A stretch of 41,779 bases of DNA from assembly GCA_946498375.1 (NCBI GenBank), contig CAMMOI010000007.1, positions 1 to 41,779 of the forward strand. Direction: 5' to 3'. Of this stretch, positions 24,397 to 33,697 are shown in pieces (the first letter of the stretch is position 1; every line of letters starts with the position of its first letter). The notes under the pieces are model-generated. The model had not been told where the DNA came from. It saw nothing but the letters and a program-made list of their open reading frames with translations, and made no database searches. Origin of the DNA: an uncultured Mycoplasmatota bacterium. GTDB lineage: Bacteria > Bacillota_I > Bacilli_A > RF39 > UBA660. The position numbers were made by a program, and so were the translations under genes.

Positions 24397-26682
24397 TTAC
24401 CAAGAACCTCCGCCTCCACCACCGGAACCTCCGCCTGATGAACCTCCACCAGATGAACGACCTGAGGTAGAATTACTACGAGATGGAGACGATGACATAT
24501 CTTGATATGCTGTAGACATTGTTGAGTTCACAAAATTTTTAAATGTTCTGATATTAAACATCGAATTTCCATCGTACCAATCTGGAGATTGCAAAGCAAT
24601 TGTTTCAAATTTTTCAATCCATTTATTTGATACTCCTAAAACATAAGCATAGGGAAGTATATCATAAAAATATGTAGGGTTTTCCATTACCATAGCTTCT
24701 AATTTTTGTTTTTCAGCTGTTTCTAAAAATTTTTTAAATCCTAATATTTTTCCTAACATTTCATTACCATATTCTGTTCTTTTTGGCATTAATTTAAATA
24801 AAATAGTCATGCCAATAATACATATAATACCAAATATCAAGCTAATAATATAATGATAATCAAAGGATAATGCATCTAGGAGTTGAGGATTAAAAAAGAA
24901 TACAGAAAAAATTATTATAGACCAACTTATTCTAAGCAAAAATGGTAAATTAGCCAATATCACAATTAAAATAAAAGGTATATAAAACAAACTGAAAGCT
25001 AATAAACTATATAAACAATCCATTTCACTATATTCACCAATAGGAATGATTGTTATAGTCAGCAGGCTGATAAATAGAAATAATATTATAATAACATAAT
25101 TTTTCTTTTTGGTTTTTTCAAATATTTTATCTTTATTTTTATCGGTATTATCTATTAATCTATTAATTGTTGTATAGAATCTATTTTTTAAACTCTTATT
25201 TGTGGTTGAATCTTTACCATTAAATAGCCTTTTTAAAAATAATTTTTCATCATTATTATTACCATCATATTCTTTTAATTTTGTGATTTTAAAGTTTTTT
25301 TGGTCAGTCTCTGTAATTTTTATGTAACCTTGATTAGCTAAATATATCAATAAAGAAATAACATCTGTTGTATCGGCATGTCCTTTATATAAATATCCTA
25401 TATCTAAACTATTTAAACCTTGAGGTGGATAAAATTCAACAGTTTGGATTATTGGTTTATCTTTTCCGTATTTTTTCCATAATATGAAACTTATTAGTAA
25501 GCCTAATAGAGGAATTATAAACATTAAATAATAAGTAAAAGACATTTTAATACCAGCATTAATAAAATATCCCTCTGGTAGTTCTAATCTCAAAGTAATG
25601 GCTTCATTTGAATCAAGTGTACCATCAAAACTTCCACTAATTGTATTACCGTTTATATTGTAAATAATTTTTGATGAATCAGTCGAGCCTTTTTTTCCAC
25701 TTGAAAATCCAAGTTTTGTTGCATCAAATTCTTTGGGCATAGTAATTGTAAAAGTAATATTACTAATAGATGTATCCCATTCATCTCCAATTAAATTAAA
25801 ATATAATTCATCATATTTTTTTGAAGGGTCTTTTCCTAAATTGTAAAGATAGCTAATCTCATAGTTTTTCTGTCCTAATAAAGTTGAGTTACCATTACCA
25901 ATTTTAATTACTTTATATCCATCTTCATTTGATAGAGAATAGTTATCATTTACTTTTATTTCACTAATTTGAGTTCTATTTTTTGATGTTGTTCCATCTA
26001 ATCTTGTTATAGTATTTTTAAGAGGAATTTTACGATATATCCCGTGTTTTTCCTTATAAAAATAAGCTCCGATTTTTTCAGTTATTTTTAATGTATTATT
26101 TTCATTTACAATAATATTAATATCATAACTATTTAAAACGTAATCTAAATTAGATAAGCTGTTCTGCGTTGAATTTTCATCATAAATATTTGGATTATCA
26201 TTATAATTACTTTCTTCTAAAGAAGAAATAGGGACATTTTCTGAAATTAATATTTTATAAAACTTTACATCATCAATAGTTTTATTATTAATAAAATTTG
26301 CTTCATCAACACTACAATAAAGTGTAACTGTTTTATTTTTTATAAGACTGTTTTCTGAAGCACAAGTTGCGACTATTTCTTTATTGGAATCAAAGAATAA
26401 TGTTTTAGTATAAATTGTATCATCAAGATAATTAGGATTATTAAAAAGACCATAAATATATATTCTTTTAGAATTATTAGAATCTACGCTACCGGCAAAG
26501 AAAGAAAAAGATACATCTATATTTTTAAATTCTATTAAATGATTGGTTTTATTATATTCATAATAATCACTATTAATATCTAAAGCATTTACTTTTAAGG
26601 GAATAATTAATAATAGTAATACAAATGCCAATAATAAAACAAAATAATATTTATTTATATTCGTTTTCATTTGTTCTTTCAT
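24397..26682 (-). CDS. DUF2207 membrane protein with Gly/Ser-rich tail
   Basis: The 761-residue protein has a signal peptide (about 1-33), a large extracellular DUF2207 region (about 180-375, including EKIGAYFYKEKHGIYRKIPL), and a membrane helix near 382-402. A cytoplasmic part follows, then a cluster of helices between about 528 and 635, and a tail ending in SGGGSGGGGGGSW. Such Gly-rich GSW tails are common in this family. It is encoded directly after lemA, one base from its stop, so translation is likely coupled. LemA-DUF2207 pairs are widespread; their role, perhaps envelope stress or secretion, is unsettled. Confidence 0.88.
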   Translation of the reverse strand: MKEQMKTNINKYYFVLLLAFVLLLLIIPLKVNALDINSDYYEYNKTNHLIEFKNIDVSFSFFAGSVDSNNSKRIYIYGLFNNPNYLDDTIYTKTLFFDSNKEIVATCASENSLIKNKTVTLYCSVDEANFINNKTIDDVKFYKILISENVPISSLEESNYNDNPNIYDENSTQNSLSNLDYVLNSYDINIIVNENNTLKITEKIGAYFYKEKHGIYRKIPLKNTITRLDGTTSKNRTQISEIKVNDNYSLSNEDGYKVIKIGNGNSTLLGQKNYEISYLYNLGKDPSKKYDELYFNLIGDEWDTSISNITFTITMPKEFDATKLGFSSGKKGSTDSSKIIYNINGNTISGSFDGTLDSNEAITLRLELPEGYFINAGIKMSFTYYLMFIIPLLGLLISFILWKKYGKDKPIIQTVEFYPPQGLNSLDIGYLYKGHADTTDVISLLIYLANQGYIKITETDQKNFKITKLKEYDGNNNDEKLFLKRLFNGKDSTTNKSLKNRFYTTINRLIDNTDKNKDKIFEKTKKKNYVIIILFLFISLLTITIIPIGEYSEMDCLYSLLAFSLFYIPFILIVILANLPFLLRISWSIIIFSVFFFNPQLLDALSFDYHYIISLIFGIICIIGMTILFKLMPKRTEYGNEMLGKILGFKKFLETAEKQKLEAMVMENPTYFYDILPYAYVLGVSNKWIEKFETIALQSPDWYDGNSMFNIRTFKNFVNSTMSTAYQDMSSSPSRSNSTSGRSSGGGSSGGGSGGGGGGSW

Positions 26683-26683
26683 A

Positions 26684-27232
26684 TTATAGGTCTACTTTTA
26701 CATTTTCTCTTTCAGTTTCACTTGCTTCAAACATTTTTTGTTCTTTAAATTTTAATATTTCGGCTATAATATTACTAGGAAACATTTGAACTTTATCATT
26801 AAATATTCTAACTGCACCATTGTAATATTTTCTAGAATTAGCAATATCTTCTTCAACTTTTGCTAATTGTTGACTTAAATCTTTAAAGTTTTCATTTGCT
26901 TTAAGATCAGGATATGCCTCAGCAATAGCCATTAATTTACTAATTTTTTGAGATAATTTATTATTTATATCAACTTTTTCATTTGCACTCATATTCTCAT
27001 AAGTACTATTTCTTAATTCTACAATTTTTTTTAAAGTATCTTTTTCATGTTTAGAATACTTTTTTACTATTTCTACAATATTGGGAACTAAATCCCATCT
27101 TTTTTTTAGATAAACATCCATTGTTGCAAATGCCTCTTTAACTGTATTATTTAATTTTACAAGGCAATTATAAGTTACAACAATATAAATTAATATTAAA
27201 ATTAAAATAACAACTAATATAAAAATTCCCAT
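26684..27232 (-). CDS. lemA: LemA family protein
   Basis: The 182-residue protein has an N-terminal membrane helix (about 2-22) followed by the LemA helical domain: YNCLVKLNNTVKEAFATMDV, KKRWDLVPNIVEIVKKY and AVRIFNDKVQMFPSNIIAEI. An AGGAGG lies six bases before the ATG on the minus strand. It is cotranscribed with the DUF2207 gene. LemA proteins form a membrane-anchored four-helix bundle; their biochemical activity is unknown. Confidence 0.93.
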   Translation of the reverse strand: MGIFILVVILILILIYIVVTYNCLVKLNNTVKEAFATMDVYLKKRWDLVPNIVEIVKKYSKHEKDTLKKIVELRNSTYENMSANEKVDINNKLSQKISKLMAIAEAYPDLKANENFKDLSQQLAKVEEDIANSRKYYNGAVRIFNDKVQMFPSNIIAEILKFKEQKMFEASETERENVKVDL

Positions 27233-27344
27233 TTTTTGCCTCCTAAAAATTTATAATTTTTTGTTTACAAATTTAAAAATAAATCATCATACCTCCTTTT
27301 TAATTTAAGGATACTAAAAAGTTAAACCGCATCCTAGTATAAAA

Positions 27345-27353
27345 ATTATAACA
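27345..27353 (-). promoter_or_regulatory. Extended -10 promoter of lemA
   Basis: On the minus strand the sequence is TGTTATAAT, a perfect extended -10 with no clear -35. It gives a leader of about 105 nt that contains an AGGAT/ATCCT pairing and a second strong SD-like GGAGG (27292-27296). Confidence 0.55.
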
Positions 27354-27425
27354 TAAAAAAGTTAATTTCTTGTTTTAAATTAAAATATTAATTTTTAGCT
27401 TTAGGTATTAGACAAATTATTTAGT

Positions 27426-27434
27426 TGATATAAT
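27426..27434 (+). promoter_or_regulatory. Extended -10 promoter of the MacB-like ABC operon
   Basis: TGATATAAT fits TG-N-TATAAT; no good -35 at standard spacing. It is followed after about 40 bp by AAAGGAG (27476-27482) of the ATPase gene. Confidence 0.6.
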
Positions 27435-27492
27435 GGCTTTATAAGTGGTAAAATAATAACAATAATTGATGATTTAAAGGAGAATTAATTAT

Positions 27493-28194
27493 ATGGCCTA
27501 TATTGAATTTAAAAATGTCAGTAAAATTTATCAAATGGGAGAAATAAAAATAAAGGCATTAGATAAAGTATCTTTTGAAATAGAAAAAGGGGAATTAGTA
27601 GTTATTTTAGGCCCATCCGGTGCTGGGAAAACTACATGCTTAAACATTTTAGGGGGTATGGATATAGCTACCTCAGGGAAGGTTATTGTAGATCAAAAAT
27701 CTATTGAAAAGCTAAAAAAAAGGGAATTAACTAAATATCGTCGAAATGATATTGGATTTGTTTTTCAATTTTATAATTTAATTCAAAATCTAACAGCTTT
27801 AGAAAATGTTGAACTTGCAGTTCAGCTGTGTACTAATTATTTAGATCCTAAAAAAATTTTAGAAAAAGTAGGTTTAAAAAACAGGCTTAAAAATTTTCCT
27901 AGTCAATTATCAGGTGGAGAACAACAAAGAGTATCTATAGCTAGAGCTATTGCTAAAAATCCCAAACTTTTACTATGTGATGAACCAACCGGAGCATTAG
28001 ATAATAAAACCGGTAGGCAAATACTAAAACTACTTGAAGATGTATGTCGCAAAGAAAAAATGACGGTTGTGATTATTACCCATAATAGTGTTATTGCCGA
28101 TATTGCCGATAAAGTAATCAAATTTAATAGTGGAAAGGTACAAGACATTATAATTAATAAACATCCTAAATCTATTAATGATATTGAGTGGTAA
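27493..28194 (+). CDS. MacB/LolD-type ABC transporter ATPase
   Basis: The 233-residue ATPase has Walker A GPSGAGKTT (40-48), signature LSGGEQQR (139-146), Walker B LLLCDE (159-164) and a switch His in ITHN. It pairs with the FtsX-type permease encoded next, whose start codon is two bases after this stop. This class couples ATP hydrolysis to periplasmic or surface events, or to export of peptides and lipoproteins, rather than classical solute transport. Substrate unknown. A gene for a double-glycine peptide lies about 3 kb downstream, which may or may not be related. Confidence 0.9.
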   Translation: MAYIEFKNVSKIYQMGEIKIKALDKVSFEIEKGELVVILGPSGAGKTTCLNILGGMDIATSGKVIVDQKSIEKLKKRELTKYRRNDIGFVFQFYNLIQNLTALENVELAVQLCTNYLDPKKILEKVGLKNRLKNFPSQLSGGEQQRVSIARAIAKNPKLLLCDEPTGALDNKTGRQILKLLEDVCRKEKMTVVIITHNSVIADIADKVIKFNSGKVQDIIINKHPKSINDIEW

Positions 28195-28196
28195 TT

Positions 28197-30659
28197 ATGA
28201 AAAATAAGTTATTATTAAGTAGTTTTAGAAAAATTTGGAGTACGCGAAAGAAATTTCTATCTTTACTATGTATGTCTTTATTAGGTGTTGGATTTTTTGT
28301 AGGAATTAAAGCAACTAGTCCAGATATGACTAAAACATTAGATAAATATTTATCTGATAATGATGTATATGATATCGAAGTTATATCATCTTTAGGATTA
28401 ACCGAAGATGATATAGAAGAATTAGAAAGTTTAGATATTGCATCGAATGTTGTGGGAAATAAATATAGTGATGAAGTAATTAATTTAGATACTCAAGAAG
28501 AAGTAATAAGAATTATTGCTTTGTCTGATATAAATAAACCCATTTTAATAGATGGTGATTTGCCTAAGAACAGTAACGAAATTGTAGTAGAAGAAGCATT
28601 TTTAAATGATAATGATTTAAAAATTAATGACACTTTATCAATTGAAAGTGATAATTTAAACAATAAAAATTTCAAAATAGTAGGAGTAGTAGAAAGTCCA
28701 CTTTATTTTACTAGTTCTAGAGGAACTACTTCTGTTGGCAATGGACAGTGGAATTATTATTTTTATACTTTAGAAGAAGTATTTAATTTAGATTATTATT
28801 CTAGTATATATTTGAGATTAGATAATAAAGAAGATTATATTACAAATAGTGATGAATATTTAGATTTAGTAAATAAAGGGATAGATGAGATAGAAGAAAT
28901 TCAAAAATCTCGCCAAGATGCTAGATATGAAGAGCTTTATGGAACTTACATTGAATCTTTACAAGTTCAAAATATAGAAGTTGATGAAAATAATTTTGAA
29001 TATCCAACTTGGTATATTTTAACTCGTAGTGATAATCAAGCTTATTCAATGTTTATTGATGCTACTGAGAGTTTAAAACAAATTGGTTCAGTATTTCCTT
29101 TAATATTTTTTATAGTAGCTATTTTAATTAGTTTAATTTCAATGTCGAGAATGGTTGAAGAAGAAAGAGGCGAAATAGGAACTTTAAAAGGGTTAGGTTT
29201 TTCTAATTATCATTTATATGCTAAGAATCTGTTATATGCTTTTTTAGCAACTTTTCTGGGTGGAATTATCGGAATGTTCATCGGTTTTAACTTAATTCCT
29301 AATGTAATTTGGAATATTTATACTTCATTATTTTATATATCCGATTTTATTTGTGAGTTTAATTTGTATTATGCTACACTTGGTATTGTTATTTCTTTAA
29401 TTTGCATATGTGGAGCATGTATAATAACTACACATAATATTTTGCGAGAAAAAGCTAGTGAGTTAATGCGTCCAAAGGCCCCAAAAGATGGAAAGAAAAT
29501 ATTTTTAGAAAATTTTAAATTTTGGCAAAAACTTCGTTTTTCAACTAAAATATCTATTCGAAATATTTTTAGATATAAAAAGCGTATAATAATTACAATT
29601 ATTGGTTTAGCAGGATCTACAGCCTTATTACTAGTGGGATTTGGTCTTAGAGATTCTGTTACAGATGTTGTTGATTTTAATTATAGTAATGTATTTGTAT
29701 ATGATCGAATTATATCTTTAAAAAATAATGTTGATGATAGTTCTTTAATGGATTTTTTAGACAAAAATGATGCTATAGAAGCTAATATTGAGGCACGTAC
29801 GGAGGTAGTTAATTTATATAATCTAAATAAAGATAGTTTAGAAGTTAATTTAATAGTACCTCAAGAAAGTAAACAGTTAGATAAGGTTATTCATTTAAAT
29901 GATATTAATAATGATTATAAAAAAATAAATATATCCAATGATGGAATTATTTTAACTGAAAAGCTTGCTCAAAGTTTAGGAGTTGAATCCAAAGATAAAG
30001 TAACATTTTTAATTGACGATGAGTATAAAGAGGTAGAAGTTACAAATATTGTTGAAAATTATATCAATGATTATGCTTATTTAAGTAAAGAAACTTATGA
30101 AGAATTATTTAAAGACTATCAAGTAAATTCAATATTTGTTAAAGTAGAAGATAATTATGATAAGGAATTGGATTCAGAAATTATGAAATATGATAGTGTA
30201 TCTAATCTTATTACTAAAGAAGATACTTCGAGTTTAATGGAAGATATTTTGTCTAAATTAAATGCTGTAGTAGTTATATTAATAATAGCCTCATCTATGC
30301 TTGCTTTTGTAATTTTATATAATCTATCATCAATAAATATTAGTGAACGAAAAAGAGAAATATCAACTTTAAAAGTGTTAGGGTTTTATGATGAAGAAGT
30401 TGATGCATATATAACTAATGAAAATTATTTTATTACAATTGTTGGGATTGCAATAGGATTATTTGGTGGATTATATTTATGTCATTATGTTATTAATACT
30501 TGTGAACCCCAATATGTAATGTTTGTAAGACACATAAAAATATCAAGTTATATAATTTCAGCACTTATTTCAATTGCTTTTACCTTTATTGTAAGTAGAC
30601 TAACTCATATTAATTTGAAAAAAATAGATATGATTGAATCTTTGAAAAGTAATGAATAG
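28197..30659 (+). CDS. FtsX-like ABC permease (two FtsX domains)
   Basis: The 820-residue permease has an N-terminal helix (about 17-40), an extracellular domain, three helices (roughly 295-405) forming the first FtsX domain, another transmembrane-anchored extracellular section, and three C-terminal helices forming the second. The FtsX-domain phrases GEIGTLKGLGFS and REISTLKVLGF occur after the first helix of each set. I prefer ATG 28197 over the GTG at 28188, which lies inside the end of the ATPase gene. It forms an operon with the ATPase and the small protein downstream. Confidence 0.88.
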   Translation: MKNKLLLSSFRKIWSTRKKFLSLLCMSLLGVGFFVGIKATSPDMTKTLDKYLSDNDVYDIEVISSLGLTEDDIEELESLDIASNVVGNKYSDEVINLDTQEEVIRIIALSDINKPILIDGDLPKNSNEIVVEEAFLNDNDLKINDTLSIESDNLNNKNFKIVGVVESPLYFTSSRGTTSVGNGQWNYYFYTLEEVFNLDYYSSIYLRLDNKEDYITNSDEYLDLVNKGIDEIEEIQKSRQDARYEELYGTYIESLQVQNIEVDENNFEYPTWYILTRSDNQAYSMFIDATESLKQIGSVFPLIFFIVAILISLISMSRMVEEERGEIGTLKGLGFSNYHLYAKNLLYAFLATFLGGIIGMFIGFNLIPNVIWNIYTSLFYISDFICEFNLYYATLGIVISLICICGACIITTHNILREKASELMRPKAPKDGKKIFLENFKFWQKLRFSTKISIRNIFRYKKRIIITIIGLAGSTALLLVGFGLRDSVTDVVDFNYSNVFVYDRIISLKNNVDDSSLMDFLDKNDAIEANIEARTEVVNLYNLNKDSLEVNLIVPQESKQLDKVIHLNDINNDYKKINISNDGIILTEKLAQSLGVESKDKVTFLIDDEYKEVEVTNIVENYINDYAYLSKETYEELFKDYQVNSIFVKVEDNYDKELDSEIMKYDSVSNLITKEDTSSLMEDILSKLNAVVVILIIASSMLAFVILYNLSSINISERKREISTLKVLGFYDEEVDAYITNENYFITIVGIAIGLFGGLYLCHYVINTCEPQYVMFVRHIKISSYIISALISIAFTFIVSRLTHINLKKIDMIESLKSNE

Positions 30660-30671
30660 AGGAGAATATAA

Positions 30672-31091
30672 ATGTTAAATAAAGAAAATATGCTAAAAGA
30701 ATTGCAGAAATATAATTTTACTTATGAAAAAAATATTTTGTGTGGTCATACTAAATCTAAAGTAAAATGGGTGCTTCCTGCTGGGGCTATTAATGTAATT
30801 GCATTTGAACAAGCATCTAGTTATTTATTTGGCTTTACATCTGAGGGAATAAATATTTTCCCAGTTGATAGTAATTGGCAAATAAAAGAAAATTTAAGTC
30901 TTCCTTGGGAACAAATAATTGATTTTAAAATAAAAAAAGGCATTCTTTTAGAAAATGAGATGAAAATTCAAACAAATGATATGAAAATAGAGATGAAAAT
31001 AAATAAATTTATTGCTAATAATCCTTGGGTTAAAGAAAATATTAATTATTTAGAAAGTAAAAATTATTTTTATAACAAAAATATTGATTAA
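30672..31091 (+). CDS. Small soluble protein, possibly PH-like fold
   Basis: I do not recognise this 139-residue protein with confidence. It has no membrane segment. The middle reads like alternating beta strands (YLFGFTSEGINIFPV, WEQIIDFKIKKGILL) followed by a C-terminal helix (NNPWVKENINYLE), the order expected of bacterial PH-like domains. GAGGAG just after the permease stop places it in the same operon. A helper or immunity-type role for the transporter is possible but unproven. A terminator follows. Confidence 0.65.
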   Translation: MLNKENMLKELQKYNFTYEKNILCGHTKSKVKWVLPAGAINVIAFEQASSYLFGFTSEGINIFPVDSNWQIKENLSLPWEQIIDFKIKKGILLENEMKIQTNDMKIEMKINKFIANNPWVKENINYLESKNYFYNKNID

Positions 31092-31106
31092 TAGCAAAAA
31101 TTTGAA

Positions 31107-31133
31107 GTGCACTATTAAAGTGTGCCTTTTTTT
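31107..31133 (+). terminator. Rho-independent terminator of the ABC operon
   Basis: GTGCACT (31107-31113) pairs with AGTGTGC (31119-31125), including two G-T pairs, and is followed by seven T's. Confidence 0.75.
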
Positions 31134-31173
31134 ATAACATAATAAAAAGTGAATATTGGATTTTAAAAAATAT

Positions 31174-31182
31174 TGTTATAAT
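31174..31182 (+). promoter_or_regulatory. Extended -10 promoter of the peptide gene
   Basis: TGTTATAAT is a perfect extended -10. TTGGAT at 31156-31161 is a possible -35 at a short 15-bp spacing. The start point would be about 20 nt before the ATG at 31209. Confidence 0.65.
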
Positions 31183-31208
31183 GAAATTAAAGATAGGAGT
31201 ACTGAAAA

Positions 31209-31373
31209 ATGAAAATAAGTTTTAATAAATTACAAGAAATTGATTTAGTAAATATGAATGGTGGTAAAAGGATAGTAAAGTCAAAAATGTTTATGAACAA
31301 TGATTGTAAAATTATAAAAACTATTTTAGAGCCAAATGCTCAGAGAAACAATAATAACAATATTCTTTCATAA
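31209..31373 (+). CDS. Double-glycine leader peptide (bacteriocin- or pheromone-like precursor)
   Basis: This 54-residue ORF has a complete small transcription unit: extended -10, AGGAG (31195-31199), ATG, stop at 31371-31373 and a terminator beginning at the stop. Its first 19 residues fit the double-glycine (type II) leader processed by PCAT/C39 peptidase transporters. Hydrophobic residues occur at -15 (F5), -12 (L8), -7 (L13) and -4 (M16), an acidic residue at -8 (D12), and GG at 18-19. The predicted mature peptide has 35 residues, starts KRIVKSK, is basic (seven Lys/Arg against two Asp/Glu), has one Cys and an Asn-rich end. No C39-type transporter is in the window. It is convergent with the RNase J gene. 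Confidence 0.75.
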   Translation: MKISFNKLQEIDLVNMNGGKRIVKSKMFMNNDCKIIKTILEPNAQRNNNNNILS

Positions 31374-31412
31374 AAAAATCTTTCCATTTATTTTATAACG
31401 GAAAGATTTTTT
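31373..31412. terminator. Bidirectional terminator between the peptide gene and rnj
   Basis: AAAAAATCTTTCC (31373-31385) pairs perfectly with GGAAAGATTTTTT (31400-31412) over 13 bp, with A/T-rich flanks suited to stopping both convergent genes. Confidence 0.88.
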
Positions 31413-31437
31413 ATTTACAAATGCCTAATTTATTGAA

Positions 31438-33102
31438 TTATTTTATTTCCATAATTACTGGTAATATAATAGGTCTACGACCAGTTAAATTATTAATATA
31501 AGGACTTAATTCTAATATTATTTGATTTTTTAAATCAACAAAGCTATATGCTTTTGATTTTAAAGTGTTTTTAACAATCTCAGCTATTTTATGCTCAATT
31601 TTTTGAATTAGTTCAGCATTTTCATTAACTAAGACAAACCCACGAGTTGTTACATTAGGTTTAATCATTAATTCTTTAGTTTTAGTGTTAATATTTAAAA
31701 TAGTTACTAAAATACCATCTTTACTCATTAATTTTCGATCTTTAATAACGACACTTCCTACATCACCAATTCTAGAACCATCAACATAAACATCTCCAGC
31801 TTGAATACTTCCACCTTTATGAACACCATTATCATCTAAAATTAGTTCATCTCCATTACTCATTATGAATACTTTATCAGGATCCATTCCACATGAGACA
31901 GCTAGTTCTTTGTGTTCACGAAGCATTCTATATTCTCCATGCATCGGCATAAAATATTCTGGTTTAATAAGTCGTAACATTAATTTTAGTTCTTCGGCTT
32001 TTGCATGGCCAGAGGTATGAATATCGCTAAATTCGGAATTAGTATATACTTTAACACCCTTTAAATATAGTTTGTTAATAACGCGATTAATACTGGCAGC
32101 ATTTCCTGGAATAGGGGAAGATGAAAATACTACTAAATCATCATTCATTAATGATATTTGTTTATGAGTACCATTAGCAATTCGAGATAAGGCAGCAAGA
32201 GGCTCTCCTTGAGATCCAGTACAAAGAATACATACCTCATTTTTCTTTAAATTCTTAGCAGTATTTGAGTCAATAAATATACTACGATCAGTAAGTAGAC
32301 CATTATCCAGTGCTAAATTAATATTAGTTTCCATAGAACGACCAAAGACTACGATTTTACGATTATATTTTTTACAAGTCTCTACTATATGTTTAATTCT
32401 AAAAACATTAGAGGCAAAAGTCGCAATAATTAATCGACCGTAATGCTTAGCAAATATAGCCGATAATGCCTCATCAACTGTGCTTTCACTTTTAGAATAT
32501 CCCTCAGTTAAAGCATTAGTACTATCACTCATTAATAATTTAATACCTTTATCACTTAAGCGGGCCATTTTATGCAAATCGGCCATCGGACCAATTGGAT
32601 TTAAATCGAATTTAAAATCGCCAGTGGAAAAAATTGTTCCATTGGGACTATGGACTACAACTGCAAATGAATCAGGTATAGAGTGTGTAGTATTGACAAA
32701 TTCAACTTCAAAATGTTTAGTTTTAATATAACTATCTTTATCTATAGTTATGATATTATCATACTTTATAAGTTTTTCTTCTAATTTTTTATTTATCAGG
32801 GATACAGCCATCTTAGGAGCATATATGGCAGGGATTTTAACGCTTTGTAATAAAAAGGATATCCCTCCAATATGATCCTCATGACCATGGGTTATAAATA
32901 AAGCTTTAATTTTATCTTCATTTTGTTTTAAGTAAGTCACATCTTGGATTACATAATCAACTCCAAGTAAATCATTTTCGGGGAACATAACCCCCGCATC
33001 AATTATTACAATTTCATTTTTATGGGTAATAACATACATATTTTTCCCAACTTCACCAAGGCCGCCTAAAGCGACCACAGACGTAAAGTTATCTGTTTTC
33101 AT
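31438..33102 (-). CDS. rnj: Ribonuclease J
   Basis: The 554-residue enzyme has the metallo-beta-lactamase/beta-CASP core of RNase J, which both cleaves and 5'-3' degrades RNA in Bacillota. Visible motifs are THGHEDHIGG with H72, H74, D76 and H77 binding zinc, SDSTNALTEGYS, the beta-CASP segment, and FSDIHTSGHAKAEELK. The start is set at the minus-strand ATG at 33102, eight bases after GAAGGA; an in-frame TTG just before it is less likely. Without its paralogue in view, J1 and J2 cannot be told apart. Confidence 0.93.
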   Translation of the reverse strand: MKTDNFTSVVALGGLGEVGKNMYVITHKNEIVIIDAGVMFPENDLLGVDYVIQDVTYLKQNEDKIKALFITHGHEDHIGGISFLLQSVKIPAIYAPKMAVSLINKKLEEKLIKYDNIITIDKDSYIKTKHFEVEFVNTTHSIPDSFAVVVHSPNGTIFSTGDFKFDLNPIGPMADLHKMARLSDKGIKLLMSDSTNALTEGYSKSESTVDEALSAIFAKHYGRLIIATFASNVFRIKHIVETCKKYNRKIVVFGRSMETNINLALDNGLLTDRSIFIDSNTAKNLKKNEVCILCTGSQGEPLAALSRIANGTHKQISLMNDDLVVFSSSPIPGNAASINRVINKLYLKGVKVYTNSEFSDIHTSGHAKAEELKLMLRLIKPEYFMPMHGEYRMLREHKELAVSCGMDPDKVFIMSNGDELILDDNGVHKGGSIQAGDVYVDGSRIGDVGSVVIKDRKLMSKDGILVTILNINTKTKELMIKPNVTTRGFVLVNENAELIQKIEHKIAEIVKNTLKSKAYSFVDLKNQIILELSPYINNLTGRRPIILPVIMEIK

Positions 33103-33166
33103 CAATTAATTCCTTCTTTCAAAAATTTCTAAATTTATAAACATAAAAAAGTTAATTGCCGTTAAC

Positions 33167-33195
33167 ATTATACAAAAATTATTTTAGAAAGTAAA
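33167..33195 (-). promoter_or_regulatory. Candidate promoter of rnj
   Basis: On the minus strand TTTACT (33195-33190) and TATAAT (33172-33167) are separated by 17 bp. The leader of about 60 nt contains a GTTAA/TTAAC inverted repeat (33151-33166). Confidence 0.6.
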
Positions 33196-33264
33196 GTTAT
33201 TCTATTTTAAAATCAGAAACATACGTTTGTTTTAACTTTTATTTAACTATTTTGTTAAAAATCG

Positions 33265-33273
33265 TGTTATAAT
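33265..33273 (+). promoter_or_regulatory. Extended -10 promoter of the pilin-pdp-deoD genes
   Basis: TGTTATAAT matches TG-N-TATAAT; the -35 region is weak. AGGTGAT follows shortly before the ATG at 33296. Confidence 0.6.
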
Positions 33274-33295
33274 CATTTTAAGAATAGGTGATAAT

Positions 33296-33682
33296 ATGAA
33301 CAGTCGTGGTTTTACTTTAGTTGAAATTTTGGTTGTAATCGTAATTTTAGGGGTCCTTTTAACTATGGTATCTACAAACGTGTTTGGCATATTAGATGAT
33401 TCTAAAACTAAATTAGGAAATTACACCCAGTCTCAAATAGAAGATGCTGCTAAGTTATATGTTATAGATTTAGATTTTGATCCAACAGAAGAAAATACAG
33501 TTATTTTACAAGGAAAGGACCAAATAATAAATCAGTTAGGCCCCTATTATCCCCAGATGGAAAGTAAGTGCGAATTTAATAGTAACTCCAAAATAACTAT
33601 AATATCTTATGAAGTGGCAACAGATGATTATACTGGTGGTGATGTTAAAGTAGAAGTTAATGATATTACTTGTCGAAAATAA
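33296..33682 (+). CDS. Orphan type IV prepilin-like protein
   Basis: The 128-residue protein begins with a class III signal. MNSRG is cut before F6 by a prepilin peptidase, giving FTLVEILVVIVILGVLL with the conserved Glu at mature position 5 and a hydrophobic helix. The C-terminal half has two Cys (ESKC and ITCRK) that may form a disulfide. It resembles ComGC/pseudopilin-type subunits. No assembly ATPase, platform protein or prepilin peptidase is nearby. It is placed 15 bp before the pyrimidine phosphorylase gene, so they are probably cotranscribed. A role in DNA uptake feeding nucleoside salvage is only conjecture. Confidence 0.82.
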   Translation: MNSRGFTLVEILVVIVILGVLLTMVSTNVFGILDDSKTKLGNYTQSQIEDAAKLYVIDLDFDPTEENTVILQGKDQIINQLGPYYPQMESKCEFNSNSKITIISYEVATDDYTGGDVKVEVNDITCRK

Positions 33683-33697
33683 AGGAGAATTATAATA

